A DNA stretch of 64,000 nt from Schistocerca nitens (Eukaryota; Arthropoda; Insecta; Orthoptera; Acrididae): assembly GCF_023898315.1 (NCBI RefSeq), contig NC_064619.1, forward strand, positions 297,948,150-298,012,149, in the 5' to 3' direction. The notes beneath the pieces were generated by a model. The model saw only the letters and a list, made by a program, of their open reading frames with translations, was not told where the DNA came from and did no database searches. Made by a program: the position numbers and the translations under genes. Shown one piece after another: positions 11,240-23,126 of the stretch (its first letter is position 1; every line of letters starts with the position of its first letter).

Positions 11240-11528
11240 AGCGTCAGAGTTGTAAGTGGGTATACTGAGCGCACTAGGAGTGTTTTTAATGCAGAACCTT
11301 TTTTATGAATTTTATAAATACAATTTTTAAATATAAAATTTAAAAAAAATTAAAAAGCTTTATATTTTCATGTACAAAATTTTCATAATTTTATAGATAA
11401 AAGTATATAGACTTATAAATTTTTAAAAAATTTGTATATAAAAATATATACCTTTACAAAATTCATAAGAAAGGTTGTGCATTGAAAACACTCCTAGCGC
11501 GCTCACCATACCCACTTACTACACGCTA
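11240..11528. mobile_element. AT-rich MITE with long TIRs
   Basis: Inverted arms of about 60-70 bp (TAAGTGGGTATACTGAGCGC at 11253-11272 and its near inverse at about 11498-11517, then GGAGTGTTTTTAATGCA and its inverse) enclose an extremely AT-rich core. There is no coding capacity. Structure fits a miniature inverted-repeat element; superfamily unknown. Confidence 0.75.
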
Positions 11529-13339
11529 GAAAGCGCTGAGAGCGCGAAATCACGTTAACCAGAGCGTCCCGTGAGCCGACGTAGCTGTGTCTTGTGACGT
11601 TGGGTATCCCATCCGTGTACTCGTCAACGTTCATTACCTCGTCCCGTGTGGCGACGGCTTGAAGCTCGGTGGTAGAATCGGTTAGCGTGGCCTCAGGGTC
11701 AGCGGACAAAGGGCACGCTTTTCTTCCGCCTGTTGCCGTGGGGATGTGATAATGTGTTTAGTATAAACCCTTTGTCTTCTGATAATGAAATGGGTACACT
11801 GAAGCGACTCCGTTCTGGGTCGTGGTGAGATGTTTGCTGGTTGCTTGCTTGCACTGCATTTACGTAATGTAGTAATTAACGCTCTCAGCCTAAGTGATTT
11901 GTTAACATTAGACCACGTGTTGTAACTACTAATCTGCGAAGCATTATCACGGGAACTAGACCTCAGTTGCCTTGTAAATAAGCCAAAAGTGACAAAAATT
12001 TAGGCATCATACTCTATAAGGTAAAGTTCTTCTTTGCAGCATCGGAGTTTGAATCACAAATGAAGAAGGAATGTTCGTAACTGTGCGCATTAACTGAGCT
12101 TCCTAACCACATAACAAACATATTACCGAAACTAGCCTGTCTGAGCAACGTTTGCCGACTGAAAGTCTGAAATCCATAATTCACTTATATCCTCTCCCAG
12201 TTTTCTGTCAAAGAAAGAACAATGACAATCGTGAGCTGAATGTTGAGAAAAGGGTGCACTAAAATCTCACTGACACGTACACACTCGTGCCTACTCTTCC
12301 AGCTCATATTACTTTTCAGAAAAGGCATACGATACATGATGGAAGCTCTTATCAAATACAGTTCTGAAGGAGTCACAACTATTTCCAATTCTAATATGTG
12401 ATCACTACTATTAAAGGAATAAGTTCGAAATTGATGCAGTGCTCCAGATCAGATAATAATTGTTGATTTTTAATAACGTGCAACTACAGGTTATGAAATG
12501 ATAATGGAATATGAAGTGCAATTACAATATTGTTTTAGGCTAATAATTTAGCCGGCAACAACATTTACCATGTATTAAACTATATTAGTGAATATCTGTT
12601 TTTGAATGAAATGAGTACAGCCGCAGTTCCAACAGAAGTCGGCTCAATAGCCATTATCTCATCTCTTTTTCGACATGTTGTGACCTGACCACCTCGAAGG
12701 AAATTAGGCCTATAGTTTTCTTCTCATTGCATCCAAATGGACTGATGGAAATGTGATATATTAGCATACAGCTAAGGTAATATGTACACTGACTCCTTTC
12801 GTTATTATCACTGTATGTGGTTGTTATACTATAAAATTCTTGAACGCGGACTTACACAATACTTATAAATTACCTCAGCCACACATGTTTCAGAGCTTAC
12901 TTGTTTAGGAAAGTCAATGTGATTATTTATAACAGGCAGCACTAAACTTTTCACAGGCAGACTGAGTCATCCCATTATAAATTTTACCTGGCCGTATAAT
13001 TGCCTTTTCCCTTTCTGTTGTATCAAAAATCACGAGCACTTTTGTAAACTTAGTGAATTCCCCAGTCATTACAATTATTGCATGCAGTTATATCATTTTC
13101 AAGGTGGTTATTCTGCCGCAATCAATGTACCAAAAGCTTCTACAATTTTTGATGTGTCATCTTTTTACTGCCTTTACACGCCATCCCTTTAGCAAGCCAC
13201 CGTTTTAGCGAGCGATTTACCAATGCGCTAGCATACACCTGGAATAGTTGAAGAACAAGAGAACAGGCAGAGGGTTTATTTGAGTCTAACGATAATTCGG
13301 GCAGTTCGTAGGAGATTTACAGATCCTCGTGAATAACCA
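11529..13339. other. No feature recognised
   Basis: About 1.8 kb with no recognised element. A 68-codon minus frame at 11503-11709 overlaps the MITE edge and reads MSADPEATLTDSTTELQAVA; it has no known motif, although its composition is not obviously random. Confidence 0.5.
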
Positions 13340-13365
13340 ACATGAAGCTTTTTTTATTAATCTTT

Positions 13366-15240
13366 GATGCGGCCCGCCATGAATTCCTCTCCTGTGCTAA
13401 CCTCTCCATCACACAGCAACGCTTGCAACCTTTGTCCTCAATTATTTACTGGATGTATTCCAATCTCTGTCTTTCTCGACGTTTTTGCCCTCTACAGCTC
13501 CAAAAATGGTTCAAATGGCTCTGAGCACTATGCGACTTAAATTCTGAGGTCATCAGTCGCCTAGAACTTAAAACTAACTAACCTAAGGACATGACACACA
13601 TCCATGCCCGAGGCAGGATTCGAACCTGCTACCGTAGCGGTTGCTCGGTTCCAGACTGTAGCGCCTAGAACCGCACGGCCACTCCGGCCGGCTCTACAGC
13701 TCCCTCTAGTACCATGGAAGTCATTCCCTCATGTCTTAACAAATGTCCTATCATCCTGCCCCTTCTCCTTATCAGTGTTTTCCACATGTTCCTTTCCTCT
13801 CCGATTCTGCGTAGAACCTCCTCATTCCTTACCTTATCAGTCCACCTAATTCGTCTGTGGCACCACATCTCAAACGCCTCGATTCTTTCCTGTTCCGGTT
13901 TTCCCACTGTCCATGTTTCACTACCATACAATGCTGTACTTGAGACGTACATTCTCAGAAATTTCTTCTTCTCTTGGCCAGGAATGCCCTTTTTTGCCAT
14001 TGCTAGTCAGCTTTTGATGTCCTCATTGCCCCGTCCGCCATTGGTTATTTTACTGCCTAGGTAGAACAATTCTTTAACTTCATCTACTTCGTGACCATCA
14101 ATCCTGATGTTAAGTTTCTCGCTGTTCTCATTTTCACTACTTCTCATTACCTTCGTCTTTCTTCGATCTATTACACTGTTCATTCCATTCACCAGATCAA
14201 GTAATTCTTCTTCACTTTCACTCAAGATAGCAATGTCATCAGCGAATCATATCATTGCATTTAATTCGACTCCTGAACCTTCCTTTTACTTCCATCATTG
14301 CTTCCTCGATGAACAGGTTGAACAACAGGGACGGAAGACCACAGCCTTGTCTTACACATTTTTAATACGAGCACTTCGTTCCTGGTCGTCCACTCTTATT
14401 ATTCCCTCTTGGGGAATATTGTATATGACCCGTATCTCCCTATAGCTTACCCCTATTCTTCTCAGAATTTCGAACATCTAGCACCATTTTACATTGTCGA
14501 ACGCTTTTTGCAGGTCGACAAATCCTATGAACGTGTCTTGATTTTTCATTAGTCTTTCTTCCAGTATTAACCGCAACGTCAGAATTGCCTCTCTCGTGCC
14601 TTTACCTTTCCTAAAGCCAAACTGATCGTCATCTAGCGCATCCTCAGTTTTCTTTTTCGTTCTTCTGTACATTATTCTTGTAAGCAACTTGGATGCATGA
14701 GCTGTTAAGCTGATTGTGCGATAATTCTGGTACTTGTCAGCTCTTGCCGTCTTCGGAATTGTGTGGATGATGATTTTCCGAAAGTCAGATGGCATGTCGC
14801 CAGACTCATACGTTCTACACACTAACGTGAATAGTCGTTTTGTTGCCACTTCCCCCGATGATTTTAGAAATTCTGATGGAATGTTATCTATCCCTTCTGC
14901 CTTATTTGATCTTAAGTCCTCCAAATCTCTTTTAAATTCTTTTCTAATACTGGATCCCCAATCTCTTCTAAATCGACTCCTGTTTCTTCTTCTATCACAT
15001 CAGACAAATCTTCCCCTTCATAGTGGCTTTCAATGTATTCTTTCCACCTATCCGCTCTCTCCTCTGCATTTAACAGTGGAATTCCCGTTGCACTCTTAAT
15101 GTTATCACCCTTGCTTTTAATGTCATCGAAGGTTGTTTTGACTTTCCTGTATGCTGAGTCTGTCCTTACGACAATCATTCATTTTCGATGTCTTCACATT
15201 TTTCCTGCAGCCATTTCGTCTTAGTTTAGCTGCACTTCCT
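13366..15240 (-). pseudogene. LINE reverse transcriptase region
   Basis: Pieces in order on the minus strand: a linker (ADRWKEYIESHYEGEDLSD, near 15080-15000); RT frame 14478-14924 with DNIPSEFLKSSGE, KYQNYRTISLTAHASKLLTR, DDDQFGFRKGKGTREAI and GFVDLQKAFDNVKW (motif A); a degraded catalytic zone; then ELFYLGSKITNGGRGNEDI and FLRMYVSSTALYGSETWTVG with VRNEEVLRRIGEERNMW at 13665-14225. The frame is cut by stops, frameshifts and the SINE-A at 13501-13691. It fits the endonuclease-RT proteins common in insects. Confidence 0.85.
13501..13691 (-). mobile_element. SINE-A copy with TSD
   Basis: A minus-strand SINE-A inserted in the RTE-like LINE. The exact 11-bp duplication CTCTACAGCTC lies at 13490-13500 and 13692-13702. 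The B box (inverse of GGATTCGAACC) and the head ending CCGGCCGG are present. Confidence 0.95.
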
Positions 15241-15270
15241 TTTCATTTCATTCCTCAGCGACTTGTATTT

Positions 15271-15466
15271 TGGCCGGCTGCGGTGGCCGAGCGGTTCTAG
15301 GCACTTCAGTCCGGAACCGCGCGACCGCTACGGTCGCAGGTTCGAATCCTGCCTCGGGCGTGGATGTGTGTGATGTCCTTAGGTTAGTTAGGTTTAAGTA
15401 GTTCTAAGTTCTAGGGGACTGATGACCTCAGATGTTAAGTCCCATAGTGCTCAGAGCCATTTTGAG
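15271..15466 (+). mobile_element. SINE-A copy with TSD
   Basis: A plus-strand SINE-A, opposite in orientation to the LINE it interrupts. The 9-bp word CTTGTATTT flanks it at 15262-15270 and 15467-15475. The head, B box GGTTCGAATCC and body match the family. Confidence 0.93.
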
Positions 15467-15580
15467 CTTGTATTTCCAGCCATAAATTTACCTTCAGTTC
15501 CTTTATTGAAAGGGTATAGTTACCGGTTTCGAATCGTTATGATTCATCTTCAGGCGGTTTACATGCTCCCACTTCTTTGC

Positions 15581-15666
15581 CGCGCGGAGTGGCCGCGCTG
15601 TTAGAGTCGTCATGTCACTGATTGCGTGGCCATTCACGCCGGAGGTTCGAGTCCTCCCTAGGGCAT

Positions 15667-15707
<41 letters not shown>

Positions 15708-15804
15708 GTTCTTAGCATAAGTTAGTTTAAGTAGTGTGCAAGTCTAGGGACCGATGACCTCAGCAGTTTGGTCCCTTACGAATTCACACACATTTGAAGA
15801 TTTT
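15581..15804 (+). mobile_element. SINE-B copy with GT expansion
   Basis: A plus-strand SINE-B with exact 13-bp target duplication CCCACTTCTTTGC at 15568-15580 and 15805-15817. The head reads CGCGCGGAGTGGCCGCGCTG and the B box is GGTTCGAGTCC. The short GTGTGT normally found after GGCATG has expanded to about 40 bases of GT repeat (15668-15707). Confidence 0.95.
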
Positions 15805-15817
15805 CCCACTTCTTTGC

Positions 15818-16606
15818 GTGTTGATTCTTCCTGACTAACGTCTTCTTAATCTTCAGCCTACTCTTCATCACTACTAAAATGTGATCTGAATCTATATCTG
15901 CTCTTGGGTATACCTTAGAATCCAGTATCTGATTTCGGAATCTCTATCCGACCATGCTGTAATCTAATTGAAATATTTCCGTATCACCCGGCCTTTTCCA
16001 ATTATGCCTCCTCCTCTTGTGATCCCTGAACAGAGTATTCGCTATTACTAGCTGAAGTTTATTGCAGAACTCAGTTAATCTTTCTCCTCTCTCATTCCTT
16101 GTCCCAGGTCCGTATTCTACAGTAACCTTTTCTTCTACTCCTTCCCCTACAACTGCAGTCAAGTCCCCCATGACTATTCGATTTTCATCCCCCTTTACAT
16201 ACTGTATTACCCTTTCCTCATACACTTTATCTCTTCATCTTCAGCTTGCGACGTCGGCATGTATACCTGAACTATCGTTGTCGGTGTTGGTTTGCTGTCG
16301 ATTCTGATAAGAACTTTCACGAAATTGTTCACAGTGACATTCTCTCTGCTCTACCTTCATATGCATAACGAATCCAACTCCCGTTATACCATTTTCTGCT
16401 GCTGTTGATATTACCTTACACTCATCTTACCAGAAATCCTTATCTTCTTTCCACTTCACATCACTGACCCCAACTATATCTAGATTGAGCCTTTGCATTT
16501 TCCTTTTCAGATTTTCTAATTTTCCTACCACGTTCAAGCTTTTGACATTCCACGCCCCGACTTGTAGAATGCTATTGTTTCGTTGATTATTGAATCTTTT
16601 TCTCAT
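15818..16606 (-). pseudogene. LINE apurinic-type endonuclease region
   Basis: The frame starts at the ATG complementary to 16604-16606 (MRKRFNNQRNNS), followed by VGAWNVKSLNVVGKLENLKR and LNLDIVGVSDVKW, the usual N-terminus of apurinic-type LINE endonucleases (GTWNVRSL-like). Later parts include ENRIVMGDLTAVVGEG (normally GDFNA) and IANTLFRDHKRRRHNW. Stops and frameshifts break it. It continues toward the RT region, but SINE-B at 15581-15804 separates them. Confidence 0.8.
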
Positions 16607-16929
16607 GGTAACCTCCCCTTGACAGTCCCCACCCGGAGATCCGAATGGGGGACTATTCCGGAATCTTTTGCTAAAGGAGAGATCATCATGACACTTCTTC
16701 AGTTACAGGCCACATGTCCTGTGGATACACGTTACGTGTCTTTAATGCAGTGGTTTCCATTGCCTTCTGCATCCTCAAGCCGTTGATCGTTGCTGATTCT
16801 TAAGAGTGCCCTGAACCTCTGTCCGCTTCTCCGCCCCCTTTGACAAGGCCGTTGGCACAATGAGGGCTGACTTCTTATGCCTGAAGTCTTCGGCCGCCAA
16901 TGCTGATTATTAATCAAAATTTAAGCAGC

Positions 16930-16990
16930 AGCGGGATTCGAACCCGAGACCGAAGACGTTTTTGATTATGAATCAAAGACCCTACCCCCA
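16930..16990 (-). other. tRNA-Met-like block at LINE 5' end
   Basis: On the minus strand, TTTGATTCATAATCAAA forms a 5-bp anticodon-like stem with loop TTCATAA (CAT anticodon), followed by the T-arm-like TCGGGTTCGAATCCCGC containing a B box. The D arm and acceptor stem are not convincing, so it is not called a tRNA gene. It lies directly upstream of the LINE 5' UTR and may act as, or derive from, a pol III promoter. Confidence 0.5.
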
Positions 16991-17469
16991 TTTTTTTACA
17001 AAAATGAAAAAACGGAAAAAGGATTTTGGAAAGTTTATTTTCCTGCTTTTTATTTTTTAAATTTTTTTATTTTTTTTATTTTTATGCAAATGGATAAAAG
17101 GAAAGCCGTTCCTCTTCAGCTACATAAACAGAATAATAGGAAGTCGTCCCGTTACCACAAAGGATGCTCCATACTATAGCCCGTTGCGAATTTTTCGATG
17201 ACTGTCGTCTCGTTGCTGTGTTGTTTACGTTGTTTGTTCAATCTCATATAAAAAGGAACTGGAAAGAGGTGCTATGGTTATCTTTTCATGTCATCGATAA
17301 TCCAGCTGCGAGGCGGATTATGGAATGCGCTCCAAAGAAAATTAGAAAAATATTGCCTATATTTAGGGTTATTGACGATCGCGCAATGTCGTTCGTTGAG
17401 GTAATACCAAAAATCGGGTACTGTGTTTTCGCCATTACCGAATAGGTAGCGAACAGCGTGACCGCTAAT

Positions 17470-20400
17470 CTACGTCACAGAGTTCGTTTTTGCTTTTGGG
17501 AAATAAATCTGATCGGGGAAAAGAAGTGATCTGGTAGTTATCCTGTCGGGAGTATTGCGTGTGAGAAAAGCCAATATCTGACGCACCAAATACCAAACGT
17601 CCTTTGTCGACCCGCATTCAAAACGATGTTCATCCGTGTCAATCACTTGGCATGTGGCACACAAGGGTGAATCGGCGAGGTGGATGTGATGTATGCGGGA
17701 CTGGCACAACTGTTTCCCATTAACAGTTACGTACCATGCAGATTGCACGTCAGTATCAAGGGTGGTGACATTCACTACCTGCCACAAAGCGCGCACTTTG
17801 TAGTGGGGTGTTTCCTTTCAATCACATTCGGCGCCATATTCATTTGCATGGCAGCATATATCGTCCTCGTCATCATCAAGCGTGTGGGTAGTAGTGCGTG
17901 CGGATGTAGCTTAATTCAAGGAAGAATTGGCTAATGCAGAAGAAAGGTGCTGGGATGTCCGATATCATCACTGGCGGTGCGAATGAGATTGGTCGTAAGG
18001 CAACCAGTAAGAGACTTGTGAGGCACGTCGATCTTCGTCGCCACAGTTGCAGGTGACAGCTGACGAACAGGCCTTCGATCTGTTCTGAACATGACAAAGA
18101 CCTAAACCCCCTCTGCTCCTCGGGAGGGTTAGGGACTCGCAACGAATCTTAAATAACATGCCCGTATTAACAAAGGATCCCAAAACCGCCAACATGCGGT
18201 GAGCCAGGGTAGGTGGTATCGGGAGTATCTGTGCAAAATGGGGGACACGTGACGCCAAATAGATGTTAGCATATCGTGTCCGTTGCAGGAGGCCTAGATG
18301 TCTAAGACGATGGTCACTTATTCCTGCTCTCATCTGATTCAATAAACGCCTGTAGTTAAGGGCTGTTGAACGCTTCATGTCAGATGTAAATTCAATGCCA
18401 AGACAGCGGATTGTGTCACTGATTCGTACCGGTGCGATGCTCTCGTCGGGTAGACCTCTGCCTATAGATAGGGCGTGTGATTTGTGGAGATTGAGATGGC
18501 TCCCCGATGCCGCGCCGTAGGTCGCCACCCATGCCAGTGCTGCACGAACATCGTCATTACTGCGAAGAAGGAGTACCAGATCATCCGCATAGGCAGTGCA
18601 GCAAAAAGTGTGTCCACCGAGGGACCTCCCAGTCAGGCGTTGTCGGAGGCCGCAGAGAAGTGGTTCCAAGACGAGGGCGTACAATATCGTCGAAAGAGAG
18701 CAGCCTTGTCGCACCGATCGCTGAATCTGTTTCGGCGGCGTGAGACGGCCATTAATAACACCTTGGACGTCGCGTCGCATAGGAGACGCATCAGTACCTT
18801 AACTATGATGTCCGGATACCCCATGTGTCGCAGTACCTCCATCAAAAATGTGTGGTCGACTCTGTCAAAAGGCCTGGCTAAAGTCGAGTGTGGCCAAAAC
18901 TCCTGGCAGTTGGCGAGCTTTGGCTAGCGCGATCATATCTCGATATCGGTACAGTGCAGTGCGAATATTATGGTCACCACCTAACGATGCCTGGTCCTGC
19001 GACACAACACATTGTACCGATTGCTTTAGGCGTGCCGCCAGAAGTGGGTGAAAATCTTCAAGTCACTGTTGAGCAAGGTCAAGGGGCGATAATCACTGAT
19101 CCTGGATCCGCTTCGTGGTTTGTGTACGGCCACAATCAGTCCTTCTAGGAAATCCCCAGGGATCTGCGTCGTGGGAGACGTAAGAGCGCGGCAAATATCA
19201 GTCCATGCTGGTGCCAGCAATTGTTGATATGTCCGGTAAAATTCCAGAGGGAGGCCATCAGGTCCCGGGGACTTATGAGCAGCCCCCGCCTGTATTGCTA
19301 CAACGATTTCCTCTTCCGTTACATCTGCAGTCAAATCGGCTGCCGTTGTCGAAGAGATCGTACCATAAGTGAGTTGAGAGACTTCGGCGATCACCTATGG
19401 GGGATGTCGATGTTCCGAGTACAGCCTAGTGTAGTGAGCATGAAGGGCGTTTCCTATGTCGCGCTGGGTATCAAGGTGTCGTCCGTCTTCCGTCGTGATA
19501 GCTTGGATCAGTGTCCTGCGTCGTCGCCGTCGTTCTGCAAAGACGTGGTACATGGACGGTTCCTCCTGCGCCACTCTGCCTTGAGTGCGCGCTCTGACGA
19601 TCGCACCCTCAAGGTGGCAACGTGTTAATCTGATGATCTGTGCCTTGGCACGGTTCACCGGTACCTGCCGTGCAGGTGAGTACGCCAATGTTGTACATTC
19701 CCCTAAGATGCTGTAGTAAAAGTCCATGGTATGTCTCTTCCATGCTGCAACGTCTCGGTCGTAGTCTATGAAGGTCTTCCGGAGGGCTGGTTTGGCGCAG
19801 AGTAACCACCACGACAGTGTAGACCGGTAGGTGCCACGCCGGCGGCTACAAGAGTCCCACGTGTTCTCTATAAGGCAGCGGCATTCCTGAGAGGCTAGGT
19901 GGGCGACGTTCAACTTCCAAGGACCACAGCTGTGCCATACGTTCTGGCGGCCGAGGGTAATAGCGCAGATGTAGGCCTCGTGGTCAGAAAAAGCTGTGGG
20001 CCAAACTTCGGCAGCTCTCGTCCCCACAGCTATGGAGCGCGAGATATAAATCCGGTCGATGCGGCTGGAGGAATGGCTGGTGTAATAAGTAAATCCGGGC
20101 CGATCGCCACAAACATGTTCCCACGAGTCCACCAATTGAAGACTATTTATAATTGTCGTAAGTTCTGCGCAGGGAGAATGATGTGGTAACTGATCCTTAA
20201 GTGCTTGGCTACAGTTGAGGTTCCCTCCGATTATCAAGGCGTCATGACGGCCCATAAAGAGGGGCGTGATTGTATGAGCGAAAAAGGTGGATCGTTCGCG
20301 ACGCCGACCAGATCCTGACGGTGCACAGATGTTAATAAGTTTTACTCCTTGGATAGTAAGAATCATGCCTCTGGCATCAGGGAGATACACGACCTCTTCT

Positions 20401-20711
20401 GCGGATATACCTTCGTGGAGGAGGATCGCCACACCACTACCATTGGCAGACGCATGTGAGACCCAAGTCTTGTAGCCATAGGGTTCCTTGAAGTCTGCGA
20501 TATACACCTCTTGAAGGAGAGCAATGTCGGTGTTTGCTGCGTTGAGCAGATCCTGTAGCATCGCTAGTTTATGTTGGGCACGTATGTTGTTGATGTTGAT
20601 CGTCGCTAGACGATATGTTTGGTCAGCCAGGTCGGCAACTGGGTTGTTTAGGAGGCCAGGAGTGGGCGGCATGGGTGGCCCCACAGAGGCTGACGATACA
20701 GCCGTAGTCAC
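17470..20711 (-). pseudogene. LINE ORF2 (EN-RT-zinc finger), broken
   Basis: ORF2 opens at 20711. The endonuclease shows INNIRAQHKLAMLQDLLN, TDIALLQEVYI (catalytic Glu), LIIGGNLNCSQ (GGDFN motif with Asp changed to Asn) and FSDHEAYICAI (SDH motif). A single in-frame TAG near 19395 separates it from the RT start (PDGLPLEFYRTYQ, DYRPLTLLNSDLKIF). A frameshift follows, then LDFSQAFDRVDH (motif A), another frameshift, and CTAYADDLVLLL (YADD) at 17968-18780. The C-terminus (17470-17796) has CATCQVIDTDEHRFEC, a zf-RVT-type finger. Few lesions relative to length suggest moderate age. Confidence 0.85.
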
Positions 20712-21987
20712 TGTGGTTGGTCGGTTCTGGGTACAGCCGAGGGAGCATCTCTGCCCTCGACATCCTCCTGGTGCTGTGGCTCATCCTCGACATCATCTGC
20801 CCAAGAATCAGATGCAGCAATTGGTAACTGTTGATTAGTGCTGTCAGTAGAGCGCTTGCGCGCATGTTCAGTAGCAGAAGTGATGTTGTCAGACCGAGGC
20901 TCAGAAATTGTATCCGCCGTAGCATCGTGATGGGAAGGGTGAGTTGTGGAGTTGTGGTGCTAGAGTCCTGAGTGTCGTCTGACGCCGGATGTTTGTCCGG
21001 GTCACACATCCGAAGCAGGCAATCATCGGATAGCGTATGTCGCCGTTTCTTCCGCTTACGAGGGGACCGTTGTTTCCGGACATGTTGTTCTGTGTCAGAG
21101 TGCGGGCGGCATTCGTCTGATGCGGTCTCCATTGGTAGGAAGGCAGAAGTCGGGACAATTTCCGTTTCTACTTTCATCTCCTCTTTAGGCTCGTCTCGCT
21201 GGCACAATTGATCACCGTCTTGAGGCAAGTCTGCCGATGACGTCGTAGAGGGGGATATGCTGTCCGCCACACTGTCATCGACCACTGACTGCAATATGGT
21301 GTTACGATCCTGGGCAGGAACAGCTGTTGCGGTTGCAGCCGCTGCATACGTGATGGGGAGTGAAGGAGGCGTCGCCGGGGATGGAACTTCACCAACCGGT
21401 GTCTGAGTTAGTCGGCTTTGAACACAGGCGGATCGGACATGCCCTTCCTGGCCACAGCCGGCGCAAGTACGCGGTTGTCCGTCGTACATGATAATGGCTC
21501 TGCAGCCGACAATTACTAAATAGGATGGCACATGCTTCGTCAGTTCAATCTTAATTTGTCGCACTCCGTTTAAGACGGGGTATGTCTCGAACGTTTGCCC
21601 TTTTTCAGCCAGGTGGCTTAGCACGTTGCCGTACGGTTTGAAAACTGTCATCACAACATCTGGCGGGACTTAGAATGGCAACTCGAAGACCCTCAGAGTG
21701 CGCAGGCCTAATCCAGCGTGGTCGATTGTGACAGTTCCTATGTGGCCATCAGGACGCTTAAATTTAAGTCCATGAGTGTGTCGGCACACAACATCAGTGC
21801 ACTCCTTTTCATTGATCAGTTTGATGTAGACGACACTTTGTGTTACAGAAAAGTGGATCCCAATGATGTCTTGAGATGCAATATGAAGTTCTTCCCGGAT
21901 GAAACGTTCAATGTCAAGTGCTCGAGGTCTTGGGTAGTCCGCTTGAGATGTGATCTTAATTGTGGACTTGCGGTACGAGTGCGCCAT
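20623..21987 (-). pseudogene. LINE ORF1 (CCHC gag-like), one stop plus frameshift
   Basis: The protein starts MAHSYRKSTIKITSQADYP at 21987 and runs to LRTLRVFELPF, then meets a single in-frame TAA near 21670 and continues in the same frame with VPPDVVMTVFKPYGNVLSHL. A CCHC knuckle, CAGCGQEGHVRSAC (C-x2-C-x4-H-x4-C), follows, then a long acidic and Ser/Thr-rich linker and a basic patch (RSPRKRKKRRH). The C-terminal hydrophobic stretch looks frameshifted. ORF1 proteins of this kind bind LINE RNA. The 3' end overlaps the ORF2 start by about 90 bp. Confidence 0.8.
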
Positions 21988-22150
21988 GGCACTACCGAGA
22001 CACGGACGCGTGACAGTCGCCGCAGCGGAAGGTAAACAGAAAACACTCGCGCGCGCGGTACGCGAACAGGGGGACGCAGGTACGACGACCTTGCCCCACC
22101 ACTGCTAACAGCGGACTTTGCCACTAGGCCACGGGTCATATGAGACACAA

Positions 22151-22589
22151 ATGCGACATAATACAGAAAGTCGTCACAAGAGAGCTTCTCGGAAATGGGG
22201 ATTTACTTTGCGAGGCGTAATGGTCAGCGTGGATATCAGTTACTCATCTATGTCACACCGGGACGAGTATAAGTCGAAACAGTACAGTTTCTCTCAAGCG
22301 CTGTTGCTAAATATGCAAAATCTGTGAAACCTCAGATGAACTAGCTACTCATACTCATTACTCCGTTAAGTTCCATTCACGACTTCCAAATGGTGCTTTG
22401 TGCTAAGCACTCACTTCTAAAGCCAGTATTTTCCTTTGCCAAGTTAAATTCTAATTTTTGTTTCTGTTGTAGCATCACATTATCCTACCAAACACAACTA
22501 CTAGATATACTAACCTCCACAGTATTTTTTTCGAAATAGTGAATCACATGAGCACCCATTTTGGGTACTCTTGGATGTACAGGGGGTGT
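22151..22589. other. No feature recognised
   Basis: About 440 bp between a LINE 5' end and a SINE with nothing recognisable. Confidence 0.55.
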
Positions 22590-22750
22590 TCAGATTGCTT
22601 CCTGGTTATATTCGACCGTGCGAGGTCGATATCAGACTGCCATTCGGGAGGATGTCGGTTCATATCCCCGTCTAGCCGCCAAAATTTAGGATTTTTGTGG
22701 TTTCCACCTTAAGCCAGATGCCTAGATGGTTCTTTTGTAAAGGTGACGGC
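22590..22750 (+). mobile_element. SINE-C, diverged copy
   Basis: A degraded tRNA-derived SINE: CATTCGGGAGGATGTCGGTT and a B-box-like GGTTCATATCC, then GATGCCTAGATGGTTC and GGTGACGGCCAACTTCTTACC. Minus-strand relatives occur at 35220-35290 and 38180-38312. Boundaries are approximate. Confidence 0.65.
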
Positions 22751-23027
22751 CAACTTCTTACCCCAATTCGTGGTCTCTCTCTCCCTAATGACCGCGTCGT
22801 CGACGGCCCAGTTAAATGTGCTCTTCCTTTCTTTTCCACATCATTCGTTTCTCTTTAAATGTAACACAACTTTCTTTCAGTACCTGGTATGGTTGACACG
22901 AATACAGAACTGTGGCAGAGAAGTAGCCCTACTCTAATTAGTTCTCCGAAGACCCTGAATTCTCAGGGTCGTTCTGGTTCTGAAGGAAATGTGTACGCTC
23001 GAATGGTTCTTCAGCTTATGCAGAGTT

Positions 23028-23126
23028 CTTCTTTTTCTTCTTCTTCATATAATACTAATAGTTATTACTATTATTAATTGCTATTATTACTATTATTAAT
23101 AGTTATTACTATTATTATTATTCGGA
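23028..23126. repeat. TTA/TTC-rich microsatellite
   Basis: A run of TTC units passes into interrupted ATT and ACTATTATT units. Confidence 0.8.

Larger units (their letters stand above)
13340..16995 (-). mobile_element. RTE-like LINE, nearly full length
   Basis: The element runs on the minus strand from a tRNA-like and GC-rich 5' region (16610-16995), through an endonuclease start at 16606, a reverse transcriptase and a C-terminal zone, to a 3' end near 13366 (GGAGAGGAATTCATGGCGGG then GCCGCATCAAAG). SINEs interrupt it at 13501-13691, 15271-15466 and 15581-15804. Removing them leaves about 3.0 kb, close to RTE-type LINEs of about 3.2 kb. Related copies lie at 24590-27990, 38313-38535 and 39685-40390. 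Clade assignment is tentative. Confidence 0.85.
17030..22150 (-). mobile_element. Tx1/L1-like LINE, nearly full length
   Basis: A minus-strand LINE of about 5.1 kb with two ORFs: ORF1 (CCHC gag-like, about 21987-20623) and ORF2 (endonuclease, RT, C-terminal zinc finger, 20711-17470). The 3' end is an A-rich tail at 17030-17092. The 5' boundary near 22150 is approximate; a short A-box-like TGGCCTAGTGG occurs there in minus orientation. Clade assignment rests on the two-ORF plan, the RT sequence and the C-terminal zinc finger, and is tentative. Confidence 0.8.

Noticed and set aside
15944..16307. Plus-strand ORFs over the minus-strand LINE
   Set aside because: The minus strand carries recognisable endonuclease motifs; the plus frames are antisense shadows.
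16930..16990. Functional tRNA-Met gene
   Set aside because: The anticodon hairpin and B box are present but the D arm and acceptor stem are not convincing, and the block is joined to a LINE 5' end.
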